Shown piece by piece: positions 43,726-53,392 of a stretch of 64,000 nt of DNA. This DNA is from JAJECS01 sp965219705 (lineage in GTDB: Bacteria; Chloroflexota; UBA11872), in NCBI GenBank assembly GCA_965219705.1, contig OZ244789.1, positions 2,294,001 through 2,358,000 of the forward strand, read 5' to 3'. A program made the position numbers and the translations under genes. Numbering within the stretch: the stretch's first letter is position 1; each line of letters starts with the position of its first letter. Below the pieces are notes generated by a model. It did not search any database. It worked only from the letters and a program-made list of their open reading frames with translations, and was not told the origin of the DNA.

Positions 43726-46308
43726 TCAGGCCGCCTCGGCCGCCTCGCTCCAGCGAATCAACCCGGCGTCGAAGGGGCCTGCCAGCAGCGCGTGGCGCGG
43801 GACCACGCGCACGGCGATCCCCACGCGCCCGCTTTGGGACAGGACCGCGCGTCCCGCGAACCAGTGGACGCCGTCCGCCTCCGCGCCGGCATGCTCCGCG
43901 ACCTCGGCGCGACCGCTGATCAGAGTGCCCTCGTGGTCAACGTTTCCGACAAACACCTCGACGGTTACGTCGTCCGGGCTCAATCCGGCCAGTGCAACGC
44001 GGGTGCGCACCGGCACGACCATGCCCGCGTCAACCTGTCCGGGGCCGTCGGCGTGAACATCGGTGATGTGGACATGGGGCCACTGCGCCATCACATGGTC
44101 GAGCCAGTGGGCGAGGTCGGTGGCCGCGCCGCCGTGATGCTCGCTCAGACGCTGCCCGAGCAGGTGTGCGGGACCGTAGAACGACTTAACATAATCCTGC
44201 ACCATGCGGTTCGCGCTGTAGCCCGTTAACGCCAGGGCCATCGAGTGCCGTGCCTTTCGAACCCATGCGGTCGGTATTTCCCCGGCGCCGACGTCGTAGA
44301 ACAAGGGAGCCACCGTGTGCTCCAGGAGGTCGTAGATCGCCCCGGCGTCGCTCGCGTCCCGCTGACGCTCGCCATCGACGTCCGGCCGACCAATGGCCCA
44401 GCCTGCTTCGGTGGTGTACGCCTCATCCCACCAGCCATCGAGGACGCTCGCGTTGAGCACCCCATTGGCCGCGGCCTTCATGCCGCTCGTCCCGCTGGCC
44501 TCCTGCGGAGGGACCGGCAGGTTGAGCCAGACGTCACAGCCCTGGACCAGGTCCCGCGCCAGCCCCATGTCGTAGTCCTCAACGAACACCAGCCGCCCCT
44601 CGAACGCGGGGTCGCGGCTGATCGCCGTAATCTCCCGCAGCAACTCCTTGGCGAGCTCGTCGTTGGGATGGGCCTTGCCCGCGAAGATGATCTGCACCGG
44701 CCGGTGCGAGTCCGAGACGATCGCCTTGAGCCGTTCCACGTCGTGCAGCAGCAGCGTCGGACGCTTGTAGAGCGCGAATCGGCGTGCGAATCCGACCGTG
44801 AGCACGTCGCTGTGGAGGGCGGCGGATGCCTGTGCCAGCTCATGCGCGGCGGCCCCGCGGTGTTCCGCTTGCGCGCGCAGGCGGCGGCGCACGTTGGCCA
44901 CCAGACGCTCGCGGCGCTGCGTGTGGACGCGCCAAAGCTCGTCGTCGGGGATTGCCGCCAATCCTTCGTGGATGCCCCGCGGATCGGTTCGCTCGGCCCA
45001 GTGCCGCCCCATGTAGCGCTGCAGCAGGCTGTTGAGCTCGCGTGATACCCACGTGCGCAGGTGAACGCCGTTCGTCACATGTCCGATCGGAACCTCGCTG
45101 ACCGGGACGCCGGGCCACAGCCGCTGCCACATCTGGCGGCTCACAGTGCCGTGAAGCGCGCTCACGCCGTTCCGCCAGGCGGCGCCTCGCATCGCCAGGA
45201 CGGTGATGCCAAAGGGTTCGTCGTCGTTGGCGCCGTCAACCCGGCCCAGGGTAAGCGCGTGCGCGACGTCGATGCTTGACGCCTCCAAGTAGGCGCCCGC
45301 GTGGCGCCGCACCTGGTCCGCCGAGAACTCGTCGTGCCCCGCCGCCACCGGCGTGTGCGTGGTGAAGACATTTGTCGCGCGCACAATCTGCATGGCCGCA
45401 GCCTCGCCGAGGCCCGTTTTCTGGCGGAGCGACTGGAAGCGCTCGAGGATGAGAAACGCGCTGTGGCCTTCGTTCAGGTGGGCGACGGTCGGAGTGAGAT
45501 CGAGCTCGGCCAGCGCGCGCATGCCGCCGACACCGAGCAGGAGCTCCTGCCGAATGCGAATGTCGCTGTCGCCGATGTACAGGCGGGATGTGAGCTCGCC
45601 GTCCGCGGGGCTGTTCTCCGGCGTGTTGGCATCGAGAAGGATGAGCGGCACGCGGCCGACGTCCATGCGCCACAGCCGCACGACGATCTCATGGCCGTCA
45701 ATCGGCACCCGGATCGTCGCCGGCCCCCCGTCGGCTGACCGCACCGCAATCACCGGCAGGACCTGCACGTCGTTGTCGGGAAACTGCTCGCGCTGGGCGC
45801 CGGCGGAGTCGATCGACTGCCGGAAGTATCCCTGCCGGTACAGCATCCCGACGCCGACCAGGGGCACCCCGAGATCGCTGGCGGCCTTGAGCTGATCGCC
45901 CGCGAGCACGCCCAGGCCGCCGGAATAGAGCGGCACCGATTCCGCCACGCCGAACTCCATGGACACGTAGGCCACGCGCAGGCCCTCAAGATGGCCGTGC
46001 GTCTGCTCGAACCACGTTGGACGGGTCAGATACTGGTCGTAGTCTTCCGCCACGCGGTCGAGATCCGCGACAAATACCGGGTCCTCGGCCAGCACCTGGA
46101 GCTGACCGGGGGCGGCCTGGGTCAGCACGGCAACCGGATTGCCCTGTGAGGCGTGCCAGATTTGGGCATCGATGCGCCGGAAGAGTTCCTGCGCCGCGGG
46201 CGTCCAGGTCCACCACACGTTGTAGGCCAGGTCGCGCAGCCGTTCGAGCCGCGGTGGAAGCGCCGGCCGTACGGTAAACACTCGGCTCGGGCGGACCTTG
46301 CTTGTCAT
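43726..46308 (-). CDS. glgP: Alpha-glucan (glycogen) phosphorylase
   Basis: This 860-residue GT35 phosphorylase cleaves alpha-1,4-glucan to glucose-1-phosphate. The short bacterial/archaeal type opens with LRDLAYNVWWTWTPAAQELF and contains EFGVAESVPLYSGGLGVLAG, HLNEGHSAFLILERFQSL and THTPVAAGHDEF. The pyridoxal-phosphate lysine sits in EASGTSGMKAAANGVLN. About 150 extra C-terminal residues carry a beta-sandwich-like segment. The start ATG is at 46308. No glycogen synthase or branching gene is adjacent; it runs alone between ferredoxin and the metal regulator. Confidence 0.92.
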   Translation of the reverse strand: MTSKVRPSRVFTVRPALPPRLERLRDLAYNVWWTWTPAAQELFRRIDAQIWHASQGNPVAVLTQAAPGQLQVLAEDPVFVADLDRVAEDYDQYLTRPTWFEQTHGHLEGLRVAYVSMEFGVAESVPLYSGGLGVLAGDQLKAASDLGVPLVGVGMLYRQGYFRQSIDSAGAQREQFPDNDVQVLPVIAVRSADGGPATIRVPIDGHEIVVRLWRMDVGRVPLILLDANTPENSPADGELTSRLYIGDSDIRIRQELLLGVGGMRALAELDLTPTVAHLNEGHSAFLILERFQSLRQKTGLGEAAAMQIVRATNVFTTHTPVAAGHDEFSADQVRRHAGAYLEASSIDVAHALTLGRVDGANDDEPFGITVLAMRGAAWRNGVSALHGTVSRQMWQRLWPGVPVSEVPIGHVTNGVHLRTWVSRELNSLLQRYMGRHWAERTDPRGIHEGLAAIPDDELWRVHTQRRERLVANVRRRLRAQAEHRGAAAHELAQASAALHSDVLTVGFARRFALYKRPTLLLHDVERLKAIVSDSHRPVQIIFAGKAHPNDELAKELLREITAISRDPAFEGRLVFVEDYDMGLARDLVQGCDVWLNLPVPPQEASGTSGMKAAANGVLNASVLDGWWDEAYTTEAGWAIGRPDVDGERQRDASDAGAIYDLLEHTVAPLFYDVGAGEIPTAWVRKARHSMALALTGYSANRMVQDYVKSFYGPAHLLGQRLSEHHGGAATDLAHWLDHVMAQWPHVHITDVHADGPGQVDAGMVVPVRTRVALAGLSPDDVTVEVFVGNVDHEGTLISGRAEVAEHAGAEADGVHWFAGRAVLSQSGRVGIAVRVVPRHALLAGPFDAGLIRWSEAAEAA

Positions 46309-46404
46309 GCGCTACACCATCCGCGCACGCACGGACGCAGGCGCGGCGCCGGAGCGTGCGGCAAAGGTCTGGTGGTCATGGGGCTGGCGGTATGCGACGG
46401 ACGG

Positions 46405-47067
46405 CTACGCCGCGATCACCCAGAGATTCTCGGCGACGGTATCGTCAACCACGGCCATCAGGTCGTCGACGTGAACCACGATATGCCCGGCCGGCGTGCG
46501 CTCGGCGACCTCGATCACGCGTCCCGGGACGAGCTGCTTCTCCTCAAAATAGTGCAGCAACGCGCTGTCGTCTTCCGCGGGCTCGGAGAGGCGAACCACG
46601 CGCACCTTGGACCCGACCTCGGCGGCTGACAGCTTGAAGAGGTTGCCCACGTCGGTCTCGGGGTAGTTGCCCGGAATGGGCAAGCCATGCGGGCATGTGG
46701 GCGGGTTCCCCAGCGCCTCCGAGATGCGATCCGTGAGGTCCGGCGAGATCGCGTGCTCCAGGCGGTCGGCCTCGTGGTGCACCTCGGCCCAGCCGAGGCC
46801 CAGCGTCTTGATGAGCCAGTGCTCGATGAGGCGGTGACGGCGCGCAAGCTGCTCGGCGGTGCGCTCGCCGCCAAGGGTCAGGTATACCTCACGCTGTGGA
46901 GCGATCCAGACGTGACCGTCGCGCACCAGCCGGTCGAGCGATGCCGAGACCGTCGGTGCGGACACGTTCAGGCGCTCCGCCAGACGAGCGGCGATGACGG
47001 GTCCGCCCTCGGCGCGCAGCCCATAGATCGCCAGCAAATAGTCTTCAGACTTGCTCGTCAGCGCCAT
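46405..47067 (-). CDS. DtxR/MntR-family metal-dependent repressor
   Basis: This 220-residue regulator has a winged HTH (SEDYLLAIYGLRAEGGPVIA, LAERLNVSAPTVSASLDRLV). The dimerisation/metal-binding domain has HRLIEHWLIKTLGLGWAEVH, HEADRLEHAISPDLTDRISE and NPPTCPHGLPIPG (the conserved Cys/His ligand set), and a C-terminal SH3/FeoA-like domain follows. Family members repress iron or manganese uptake when metal is bound. It follows an Fbp-type ABC ATPase on the same strand (64-bp gap), and a 19-bp palindrome lies upstream of that operon. The start ATG 47067 excludes a long arginine-rich upstream frame. Confidence 0.88.
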   Translation of the reverse strand: MALTSKSEDYLLAIYGLRAEGGPVIAARLAERLNVSAPTVSASLDRLVRDGHVWIAPQREVYLTLGGERTAEQLARRHRLIEHWLIKTLGLGWAEVHHEADRLEHAISPDLTDRISEALGNPPTCPHGLPIPGNYPETDVGNLFKLSAAEVGSKVRVVRLSEPAEDDSALLHYFEEKQLVPGRVIEVAERTPAGHIVVHVDDLMAVVDDTVAENLWVIAA

Positions 47068-47131
47068 ATATACCCATTCTGCCACGAGAGCCGAGCCGGG
47101 CGGCGCCGCGCGAGATGCGCGGCGCAGGGCT

Positions 47132-48235
47132 TCAGGCCGGGCGGCCGCGAGCGGCGGGAGGCGCGAAGGCCGCGCCTGGGCGCCGGCGCGGCGCCACCCC
47201 GGCGCGTAGGAAGGCCAGCACGTCGCCGTCAAGCTGGACCCTCGCGCGGGTCCCGAGCGGGGCGAGAAAGGTCGGGCCGGCCCGGCACTCGACGACCAGG
47301 CCCGAGTCAAAGCGCACCCGTACGAGCTGGTCGTGCCCGAAAAACCGGCGCGCTTCGATCGCTCCCTGCCCGCTCGGATCTTCGGATATCTGCAAGGCCT
47401 CCGGCCGCACGTAGAGATCGACGGTTCCGATCATGGGCTCTGGAATCGTCACCGTGCCGAGGTCGCAGACCACCGCTCGGCCGATGCCCGCGCCCTCGAT
47501 GACGTTGAACTGGCCGATGAAGTCCGCCACGGCTCGGTTTACCGGCTGGCGATAGATTTCGTGCGGCGGCGCGACCTGGAGTACCCGGCCATCGATCATC
47601 ACGGCCACCTGATCGGCCAGACTCAGGGCCTCCTCCTGGTCGTGGGTCACGAATACGGCGGTCGTGCCGGATTCGCGCAGAACGCGGCGCACGTCGGTCC
47701 GCAGGTCCTGGCGCAGCGCCGCGTCGAGGTTCGAGAACGGCTCGTCCAGCAGCACGACTCGCGGCTCCGGCGCCAGCGCGCGGGCCAAGGCCACCCGTTG
47801 TTGCTGCCCGCCCGAGAGCTCGTGCGGCATGCGTGAGGCCAGCTCCGCCAGGCCGACCAACTCCAGCGTGGCGGCAACCCTGCTGGCACGACCGTTCCGT
47901 CGCGACAAGCCAAACGCCACGTTTGCCCGCACGTCGAGGTGGGGAAACAGCGCGTAGTCCTGGAACACGAGGCCGACGCGCCGCCGCTCGGGCGGCACGC
48001 TCACGTCGGGGCCCTGAACCACGGAACCGCCGAGCACAATGGTCCCGCCATCGGGCCGGTCCAGTCCCGCGATGAGGCGCAGCGTCGTCGTCTTCCCGCA
48101 TCCGCTCGGCCCCAGCAGCGCCAGGATGCTCCCGGCCGTCACGTGGAACGACGCGTCATCCACGGCCGTGGCGGTGCCAAAGCTCTTGCTCAGGCCGTCA
48201 CAACGCAGGGCGATCGGCTCGGCCCCTAGCGTCAT
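47132..48235 (-). CDS. Fe(3+)-type ABC transporter ATP-binding protein, FbpC-like
   Basis: This 367-residue ATPase has Walker A GPSGCGKT (42-49), Q-loop LVFQDYALFPHLDV, signature ELSGGQQQRVALARAL and Walker B VVLLDEPFSNLDAALR. The C-terminal TOBE region ends in a basic tail. The FbpC/PotA type (YALFPHLDVRANVAFGL) and co-transcription with a DtxR-family regulator point to ferric iron import. The binding protein and permease are not in this neighbourhood. A 19-bp palindrome sits 26 bp upstream of the start. Confidence 0.85.
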   Translation of the reverse strand: MTLGAEPIALRCDGLSKSFGTATAVDDASFHVTAGSILALLGPSGCGKTTTLRLIAGLDRPDGGTIVLGGSVVQGPDVSVPPERRRVGLVFQDYALFPHLDVRANVAFGLSRRNGRASRVAATLELVGLAELASRMPHELSGGQQQRVALARALAPEPRVVLLDEPFSNLDAALRQDLRTDVRRVLRESGTTAVFVTHDQEEALSLADQVAVMIDGRVLQVAPPHEIYRQPVNRAVADFIGQFNVIEGAGIGRAVVCDLGTVTIPEPMIGTVDLYVRPEALQISEDPSGQGAIEARRFFGHDQLVRVRFDSGLVVECRAGPTFLAPLGTRARVQLDGDVLAFLRAGVAPRRRPGAAFAPPAARGRPA

Positions 48236-48261
48236 CCGTGCATCCTCACGAACAAGCCTCG

Positions 48262-48280
48262 GCTAATGCTGAATATTAGC
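48262..48280. promoter_or_regulatory. Palindrome, candidate DtxR-type operator
   Basis: GCTAAT (48262-48267) and ATTAGC (48275-48280) are perfect 6-bp inverted arms with a 7-bp spacer: 19 bp overall, the size of DtxR/IdeR boxes. It lies 26-45 bp before the ATG of the iron-type ABC ATPase, whose operon ends with a DtxR-family repressor gene. Autoregulation by metal is inferred. Confidence 0.55.
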
Positions 48281-48300
48281 TAAGGCGAACCGTGGTTGTG

Positions 48301-49416
48301 CTAGCCGTGAGGCACTAACGCACCACGCGTGATGTGTCCGGAGTCTTGCTGAGCAAATGCCTCGTTGATGTCGGTAAGCGGAAAGTGGTGCGACAGCACG
48401 CGGTCGAAGGGCAACCGCGACACATTGTCCCCCAGGAAATCCAGAGCGTGCCGCAGGTCCTGCGCGGTGTAGTGCGCCACGCCGATGATCGAGATGCTGC
48501 GGAACACGATCCATGACGGATCGAACTCGGCGTGCCACCCGACATTGATGTTGCCGATCTCGACGTACCGCCCACCCGGCGCGGTCATTTGCAGCCCCTC
48601 GGTGACCACCCCGGGGTGCCCCACCAGCTCAAGGGTCACGTCGGCGCCCAGACCATCCGTCAGCTCGCGCACGCGGTCCACGCGCTGCGCGGGCGTCTCG
48701 AACTCGCGCATATCCACGATCTCATCGGCGCCGAAGGCTCGAATCAGATCGATGCGCTCATCCACGCCGTCGATGGCGATGACCTTCGAGGCCCCGTGCG
48801 CCTTGGCGACCGCGGCCGCGTACACGCCAAGTCCCCCAGCCCCCTGGATGGCCACGGTCTCGTTGAACGTCAGGTCGGCGCGTCGCAGCCCCGAGATGAC
48901 CTGGACCAAGGCGCAATTCAGCCCGGACGTCATGTCGTCGCTGAGGTGGTCCGGCGCCTTGTACATCGTGTGCTTTGGATGCAGGTAGTAGTACTGGGCG
49001 AACGTTCCGCGGAAGTGCGGCCACTCCTCCAGCCCGCCCAGGCGGTCATGCTGCCGCGTGGGACAGGCGTAGGTGTGACCTTTGAGACAGGTTGGACACT
49101 GCAGGTCGGGGTAGAGATATGAGAAGACGACGCGGTCCCCTTCTTCGAGGGGCACACCCATGGTGTCGCTGGTCACGCCGGCTCCCAGCCGGAAGATCTC
49201 GCCCGTGCCTTCGTGGCCAAGGGACGCCGGCATCGGGCGACCCATCTTGACCATGTCCATCTCGCCGCGCCAGTAGTGCATGTCCGAGCCACAAATGTTC
49301 GCCAGATTCATCTTGATGACGGCCGCGCCCGGCTCTGGATCGGGGACGTCAAACTCGCGCAGCTCGAAGGGCTTGCCCGAACCCAGGAACGCGGCGGCCA
49401 CGCCTTTCTCGGCCAT
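48301..49416 (-). CDS. Zinc-dependent MDR alcohol/polyol dehydrogenase
   Basis: This 371-residue medium-chain dehydrogenase has the catalytic zinc ligand set ANICGSDMHYW (Cys) with GHEGTGEI (His-Glu), and a structural-zinc-like cysteine segment LQCPTCLKGHTYACP. The Rossmann motif AIQGAGGLGVYAAAVAKAHG binds NAD(P). The lobe is typical of threonine/sorbitol dehydrogenase relatives. ATG at 49416 preferred (GGAG upstream); GTG two codons before is an alternative. It is divergent from the SLC13-type permease gene, and a shared promoter region lies between. Substrate unassigned. Confidence 0.85.
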   Translation of the reverse strand: MAEKGVAAAFLGSGKPFELREFDVPDPEPGAAVIKMNLANICGSDMHYWRGEMDMVKMGRPMPASLGHEGTGEIFRLGAGVTSDTMGVPLEEGDRVVFSYLYPDLQCPTCLKGHTYACPTRQHDRLGGLEEWPHFRGTFAQYYYLHPKHTMYKAPDHLSDDMTSGLNCALVQVISGLRRADLTFNETVAIQGAGGLGVYAAAVAKAHGASKVIAIDGVDERIDLIRAFGADEIVDMREFETPAQRVDRVRELTDGLGADVTLELVGHPGVVTEGLQMTAPGGRYVEIGNINVGWHAEFDPSWIVFRSISIIGVAHYTAQDLRHALDFLGDNVSRLPFDRVLSHHFPLTDINEAFAQQDSGHITRGALVPHG

Positions 49417-49508
49417 TGCCACTTCTCCTCACGACCGCGGCGGCGGTCAGCGACGCTTGGGCGCTAGCCTATCCCATTGCCTTTCGGCGGCACGACGATA
49501 ATGGCGCG

Positions 49509-51284
49509 ATGACAACCGACGGCTGGATTCTGATCGGCGTGCTGGGCGGCGCTCTGGTGCTCTTTGCCAGCGAGCGCGTCCGCCCGGACTTGGTTGGCGT
49601 TCTGGCGTTGCTCGCCGTGGCCTTCGCCGGCCTGGTGACGCCGGATCGAGTGTTCAGCGGGTTCGGCAGCCCCGCGGTGATCACGGTCGCGGCCATGTTT
49701 GTCCTGAGCGCGGGTCTGGTGGAGGCCCGCGTGCCTGACGCGATCGCGTCAGGCATCGCGCGCGTTGGCGGCCGATTTCGCCTGCGCCTGGCGCTGCTGG
49801 TGCTCATCGTGGGCGTGATGTCGGCGTTTATGAATAACATTGCCGCCACCGTCATTCTCATCCCCGCGGCCACGACGCTCGCGCTTGGCGCCAAGACCGT
49901 GCCCTCCAAGCTCCTCATCCCGGTCTCGTTCGGGTCCTTGCTGGGCGGACTGGTCACGCTCATCGGCACGCCGCCGAACTTGCTCGTGAGCGAAGCGCTG
50001 GCCCGTGCCGGCGAGACGCCCTTCGAGATGTTCGACTACGCGCCGACCGGCCTGGCCGTCCTGGCAGTTGGGCTGCTCTACCTGTTGATTGCCGGTCCGC
50101 GGCTCATTCCCGCGCGCGAGGGCCCGGACATCGACCGCGAGATCCACCAGACGCGCGAGTTCATGGCTGAGCTCGAGGTGCCGGGGGACTCGGCGCTCGC
50201 CGGGCGGACGCTGGCGCAGCTGCGCTGGCGGCCTCGCTTCGAAACCGCCGTGGCCGAGATCACTCACCTGGGTGTCAGGAACAGGTTTCCGGGGCCGTCG
50301 GACGCGATCTATGCGGGCGACAAGCTGATCGTGGAAGGCGAGCTTGAGGCGGTCACCCGTCTTGTGCAGTCCGAGCGCTTGCGCTTCGCCGGCGAGCGCG
50401 CGGCGCAAACCGTTGACGATGTCAGCGAGGGCACTGCCGTGGTCGAGCTGGTCGCCGGACCGGCCTTTCGGTTTGGGCGCCAGACGATCGTGCAGATGAA
50501 TTTCAGAGGGCGATTCGGCGGTGTTGTGCTGGGCATTTGGCGCCAGGGGCAGCGATTGAGCCGCTCGATCGTCAATGTGCGGATTCAGGCGGGCGACGTG
50601 CTGGTGGCTCGAGTGCCTGCCGACCGCGTGAGCACCTTGGCCCGCTCAGGCGAATTCATCCTCATCGGCCGCCGGCCGGCAAGGTATCCGGTCCGCCCGA
50701 GCATGGCCGTCGCGGTGTTCATTCTTGGCGCCGTCGTGGCGCTGGCTGCCGCGGACATCGCGCCGATTGCCGTAACGGCCGCCGCCGGCGTGATCCTCAT
50801 GCTCATCTTCCGCGTGTTGCCCTATGACCGTATCTACGCGGCCGTCGAGTGGCGCACGATCATTCTCATCGGCACGCTCATCCCGCTGGGCGACGCGATC
50901 ACGACCACGGGCCTTGCCGATCTCGCGGCCCAGTGGGCCAACGAGTATGTGAGCCCCCTCGGACCGTTGGCGGTGCTCGCCGGGCTGTTCGTTGCCACGG
51001 CGCTGCTGACGCAGCTGATGTCGAATGCCGCCGCCGTTGTGCTCATCGCTCCTTTGGCGCTGCAGATCGCCGCGAGCGCCGGCATCGCCGCGCAGCCGGC
51101 CCTCATGATGGTGGCGATATCGGCCTCGACGGCCTTCCTCACGCCCATCGGTCACCAGGCCAACCTGCTCGTCTACAACGCCGGCGGCTACCGGTTCACG
51201 GACTTCCTGCGCGTGGGCGCGCCGCTGACGCTCTTGATCCTCATCACGTCGCTGATCGTCGTGCCGCTGGTGTGGCCGGTCTAG
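49509..51284 (+). CDS. SLC13-type anion permease with TrkA-C domains
   Basis: This 591-residue inner-membrane transporter of the divalent anion:Na+ symporter (SLC13/CitM) superfamily has NNIAATVILIPAATTLALGA and LIGTPPNLLVSEALARAG in the first half. The repeat LLTQLMSNAAAVVLIAPLAL and FLTPIGHQANLLVYNAGGY is in the second: two NxxT/SNAA re-entrant motifs as in VcINDY-like folds. Two cytoplasmic TrkA-C/RCK-C domains (about 215-300 and 300-390) are inserted in the middle. Likely substrates are sulfate, dicarboxylates or similar anions. The start ATG 49509 begins directly at the first helix. Confidence 0.88.
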   Translation: MTTDGWILIGVLGGALVLFASERVRPDLVGVLALLAVAFAGLVTPDRVFSGFGSPAVITVAAMFVLSAGLVEARVPDAIASGIARVGGRFRLRLALLVLIVGVMSAFMNNIAATVILIPAATTLALGAKTVPSKLLIPVSFGSLLGGLVTLIGTPPNLLVSEALARAGETPFEMFDYAPTGLAVLAVGLLYLLIAGPRLIPAREGPDIDREIHQTREFMAELEVPGDSALAGRTLAQLRWRPRFETAVAEITHLGVRNRFPGPSDAIYAGDKLIVEGELEAVTRLVQSERLRFAGERAAQTVDDVSEGTAVVELVAGPAFRFGRQTIVQMNFRGRFGGVVLGIWRQGQRLSRSIVNVRIQAGDVLVARVPADRVSTLARSGEFILIGRRPARYPVRPSMAVAVFILGAVVALAAADIAPIAVTAAAGVILMLIFRVLPYDRIYAAVEWRTIILIGTLIPLGDAITTTGLADLAAQWANEYVSPLGPLAVLAGLFVATALLTQLMSNAAAVVLIAPLALQIAASAGIAAQPALMMVAISASTAFLTPIGHQANLLVYNAGGYRFTDFLRVGAPLTLLILITSLIVVPLVWPV

Positions 51285-51287
51285 CGC

Positions 51288-52435
51288 CTATCCAGGCGCG
51301 CCGTTCTCGAAGCGGCCCAGGCGAAACATCTCGACGTCGTGCTGGGATTGGCCATCGAGTGCCAACTCAGCCGCGATCTCGCCAACGACGGACGCGAACT
51401 TGAACCCGTGCCCGGAGCACGCGGAAACCAGCGTGACGTTCGGGTGCCGCGGATGCGCGTCGATGATGAAGTGACCGTCCGGCGTGGTGGTGAACATGCA
51501 GGTCATCAGGGTCAGCGCGCGGCCGTTGGCTCCCGGAAAGTAGGGCGCCAGGCAGCTGCGCAACAGCGCCTCGTCGGATTCGTCCGCCGTCCGCTGCAGC
51601 GCAGCCGGTGTTACCGCAGGCTGCAAGTGGTGCATGCGGCCGAGCTTGAGACCGGGCGGACCGAATCGCGGCAGCCCATAGAAATACTCTTCGTCGCCGG
51701 GAGGTTGCAGCAGCCACACCGGCAATCGCTCCGGCTCGCACAGCGCGGGCGTATCGGCCTCGAACCATCCGACGACCTGGCGAGTAACCGCCAGCGGCAG
51801 GTTCAGGTCCGCCAGCAACTCCGCCATCCACGCCCGGCTGTGAGCACGAGCCGATCGGCTCGGTAGACGCCGTGCTGCGTGTGAACCTCAACGCCTTCGG
51901 ACGTCGCCTGCCAGCCGGTTATGGTCTCTTGCGTGCGCACCTCCGCCCCGCGGGCGCGCGCCGCGTCCGCGTGCGCCAGGATCGCCCGCTCGGGAAGCAA
52001 GAACCCGGCCGACTGGTCGTGCACGCCGATCATGTCGTCCGAGAGGCGAATGGCGGGAAACTTTCGCTGGACGCCGGCGGCGTCGAGCACCTCGTGCGCC
52101 AGCCCAAAGCGCTGGGCGGCCATCAGAGCCCCGTGTACGACGAGCGCGTCCGGCCGTCCCAACGACAGGCCGCCCGTGTGGATGAAGAGCGTCTCGCCGC
52201 TAATGCCCTCAAGCTCGCGCCACAGCGTCTGCGCTCGCTGCACGAGCGGCACGTACCCCGGCGCGTTGTAGTACGCGTGCCGCATGATGCGCGTGTACCC
52301 GTGGGAGCTGCCCTGGTCGTGGGCGAGCTCGAACTGTTCGAGCGCCAGCACCCGCACGCCCCGGCGCGCCAAATGGAACGCGGCAGAGCTACCCATGGCG
52401 CCTACGCCTACTACGATGACATCCCAGTCAGACAT
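51288..52435 (-). pseudogene. Sarcosine/N-methyl amino acid oxidase, single frameshift
   Basis: The gene encodes a FAD-dependent oxidase of the monomeric sarcosine oxidase/SolA family. It has an N-terminal Rossmann motif DVIVVGVGAMGSSAAFHLAR, then LEQFELAHDQGSSHGYTRIM and LPERAILAHADAARARGAEV. The C-terminal part reads TCMFTTTPDGHFIIDAHPRH and VSACSGHGFKFASVVGEIAA (covalent-flavin-type CSGHGFK). The two parts are in different frames: one G is missing in the run near 51833-51835, where homologues read TAGAWMAELL. A single-base change in a homopolymer could equally be a sequencing error, so a functional gene remains possible. Confidence 0.85.
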
Positions 52436-52491
52436 GCGGGCAGAGTCCCCGGCGCACACGAAGCGTCCGCATTGTGCGAAAGGCCCGGCGC

Positions 52492-53376
52492 ATGAGCCAA
52501 CCGCTGCGAATGGTGCTGTTGGGCACCGGGACTCCCGACCCGCGTCCACATCGCGGCGGATCGTCGACGTACGTCGCCGTGGGCGGCGCGGGCCTGGTCT
52601 TCGACCTCGGCCCCGGCGCGACCCGAAATCTAGCCGCCGCCGGCATCGATCTGCTCAGCATCGGGCATGTGTTCTTTACCCACCTGCACTTCGACCACAC
52701 CACCGACTACCCCCACTTCGCGCTGTCGCGCTGGGACCAGGGCGCCGGGCGCGGGGACGATCTCAAGGTCTACGGGCCGCGGCCGCTGCGTCGCACGACC
52801 GAGCGGCTGTTCGGCCATGACGGCGCCTTCGGCCCCGATCTCGTCGCGCGCACCAACCACCCCATGAGCCTGCAAGCGTTCCGCAACCGCGGCGGTCTGC
52901 TGCCGCGACTACGCCCGAGGATTCAGGTCCGAGAGCTTGAGATCGGGGACGTCGTCACCGCCGATGGGTGGACGGTTCGCGTTGGGCATGCGCAGCACGC
53001 GCAGCCGTATCTGCGGTCACTGGCCTACCGGCTTGACGCCGAGGCTGGGTCGGTCGTGATCTCGGGCGATACGCGACCGCTGCCTGAGGTGGTCGAGCTG
53101 GCGCGCGGGGCACATACGCTCGTCCACATGGCCATGCATGTCGATGCGGCGCGCGAGCGCTGGCCCGACATCTACACCGCGTGCACCACGGCTCGCGGCG
53201 CCGGCGAGATTGCCGCCGCGGCGGGCGTCAAGCGGCTGGTCCTCGTTCACGTGGCCGAGGAAGCCGACGACCCGTCGTATATGGACGCGATGGTGGCCGA
53301 GGCGCGCACCGTCTTCGACGGCTGCGTCATCGGCGGCGCCGACGGCCTGCAGCTGACGTTTCCCGCGTCCGTCTAG
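52492..53376 (+). CDS. MBL-fold metallo-hydrolase, RNase Z-like
   Basis: This 294-residue beta-lactamase-fold hydrolase has the metal motif H64-L-H66-F-D68-H69 (FFTHLHFDHTTDYPH), the later SGDTRPLPE Asp and VLVHVAEE/GHAQHAQ His residues. The opening LRMVLLGTGTPDPRPHRGGS resembles RNase Z/ElaC-type and arylsulfatase-like MBLs. The tRNA-specific exosite arm is not evident, so a general phosphodiesterase or esterase is as likely as tRNA processing. ATG 52492 chosen over an in-frame GTG at 52474. Confidence 0.82.
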   Translation: MSQPLRMVLLGTGTPDPRPHRGGSSTYVAVGGAGLVFDLGPGATRNLAAAGIDLLSIGHVFFTHLHFDHTTDYPHFALSRWDQGAGRGDDLKVYGPRPLRRTTERLFGHDGAFGPDLVARTNHPMSLQAFRNRGGLLPRLRPRIQVRELEIGDVVTADGWTVRVGHAQHAQPYLRSLAYRLDAEAGSVVISGDTRPLPEVVELARGAHTLVHMAMHVDAARERWPDIYTACTTARGAGEIAAAAGVKRLVLVHVAEEADDPSYMDAMVAEARTVFDGCVIGGADGLQLTFPASV

Positions 53377-53392
53377 CGCGCGCTCCCCGCGT

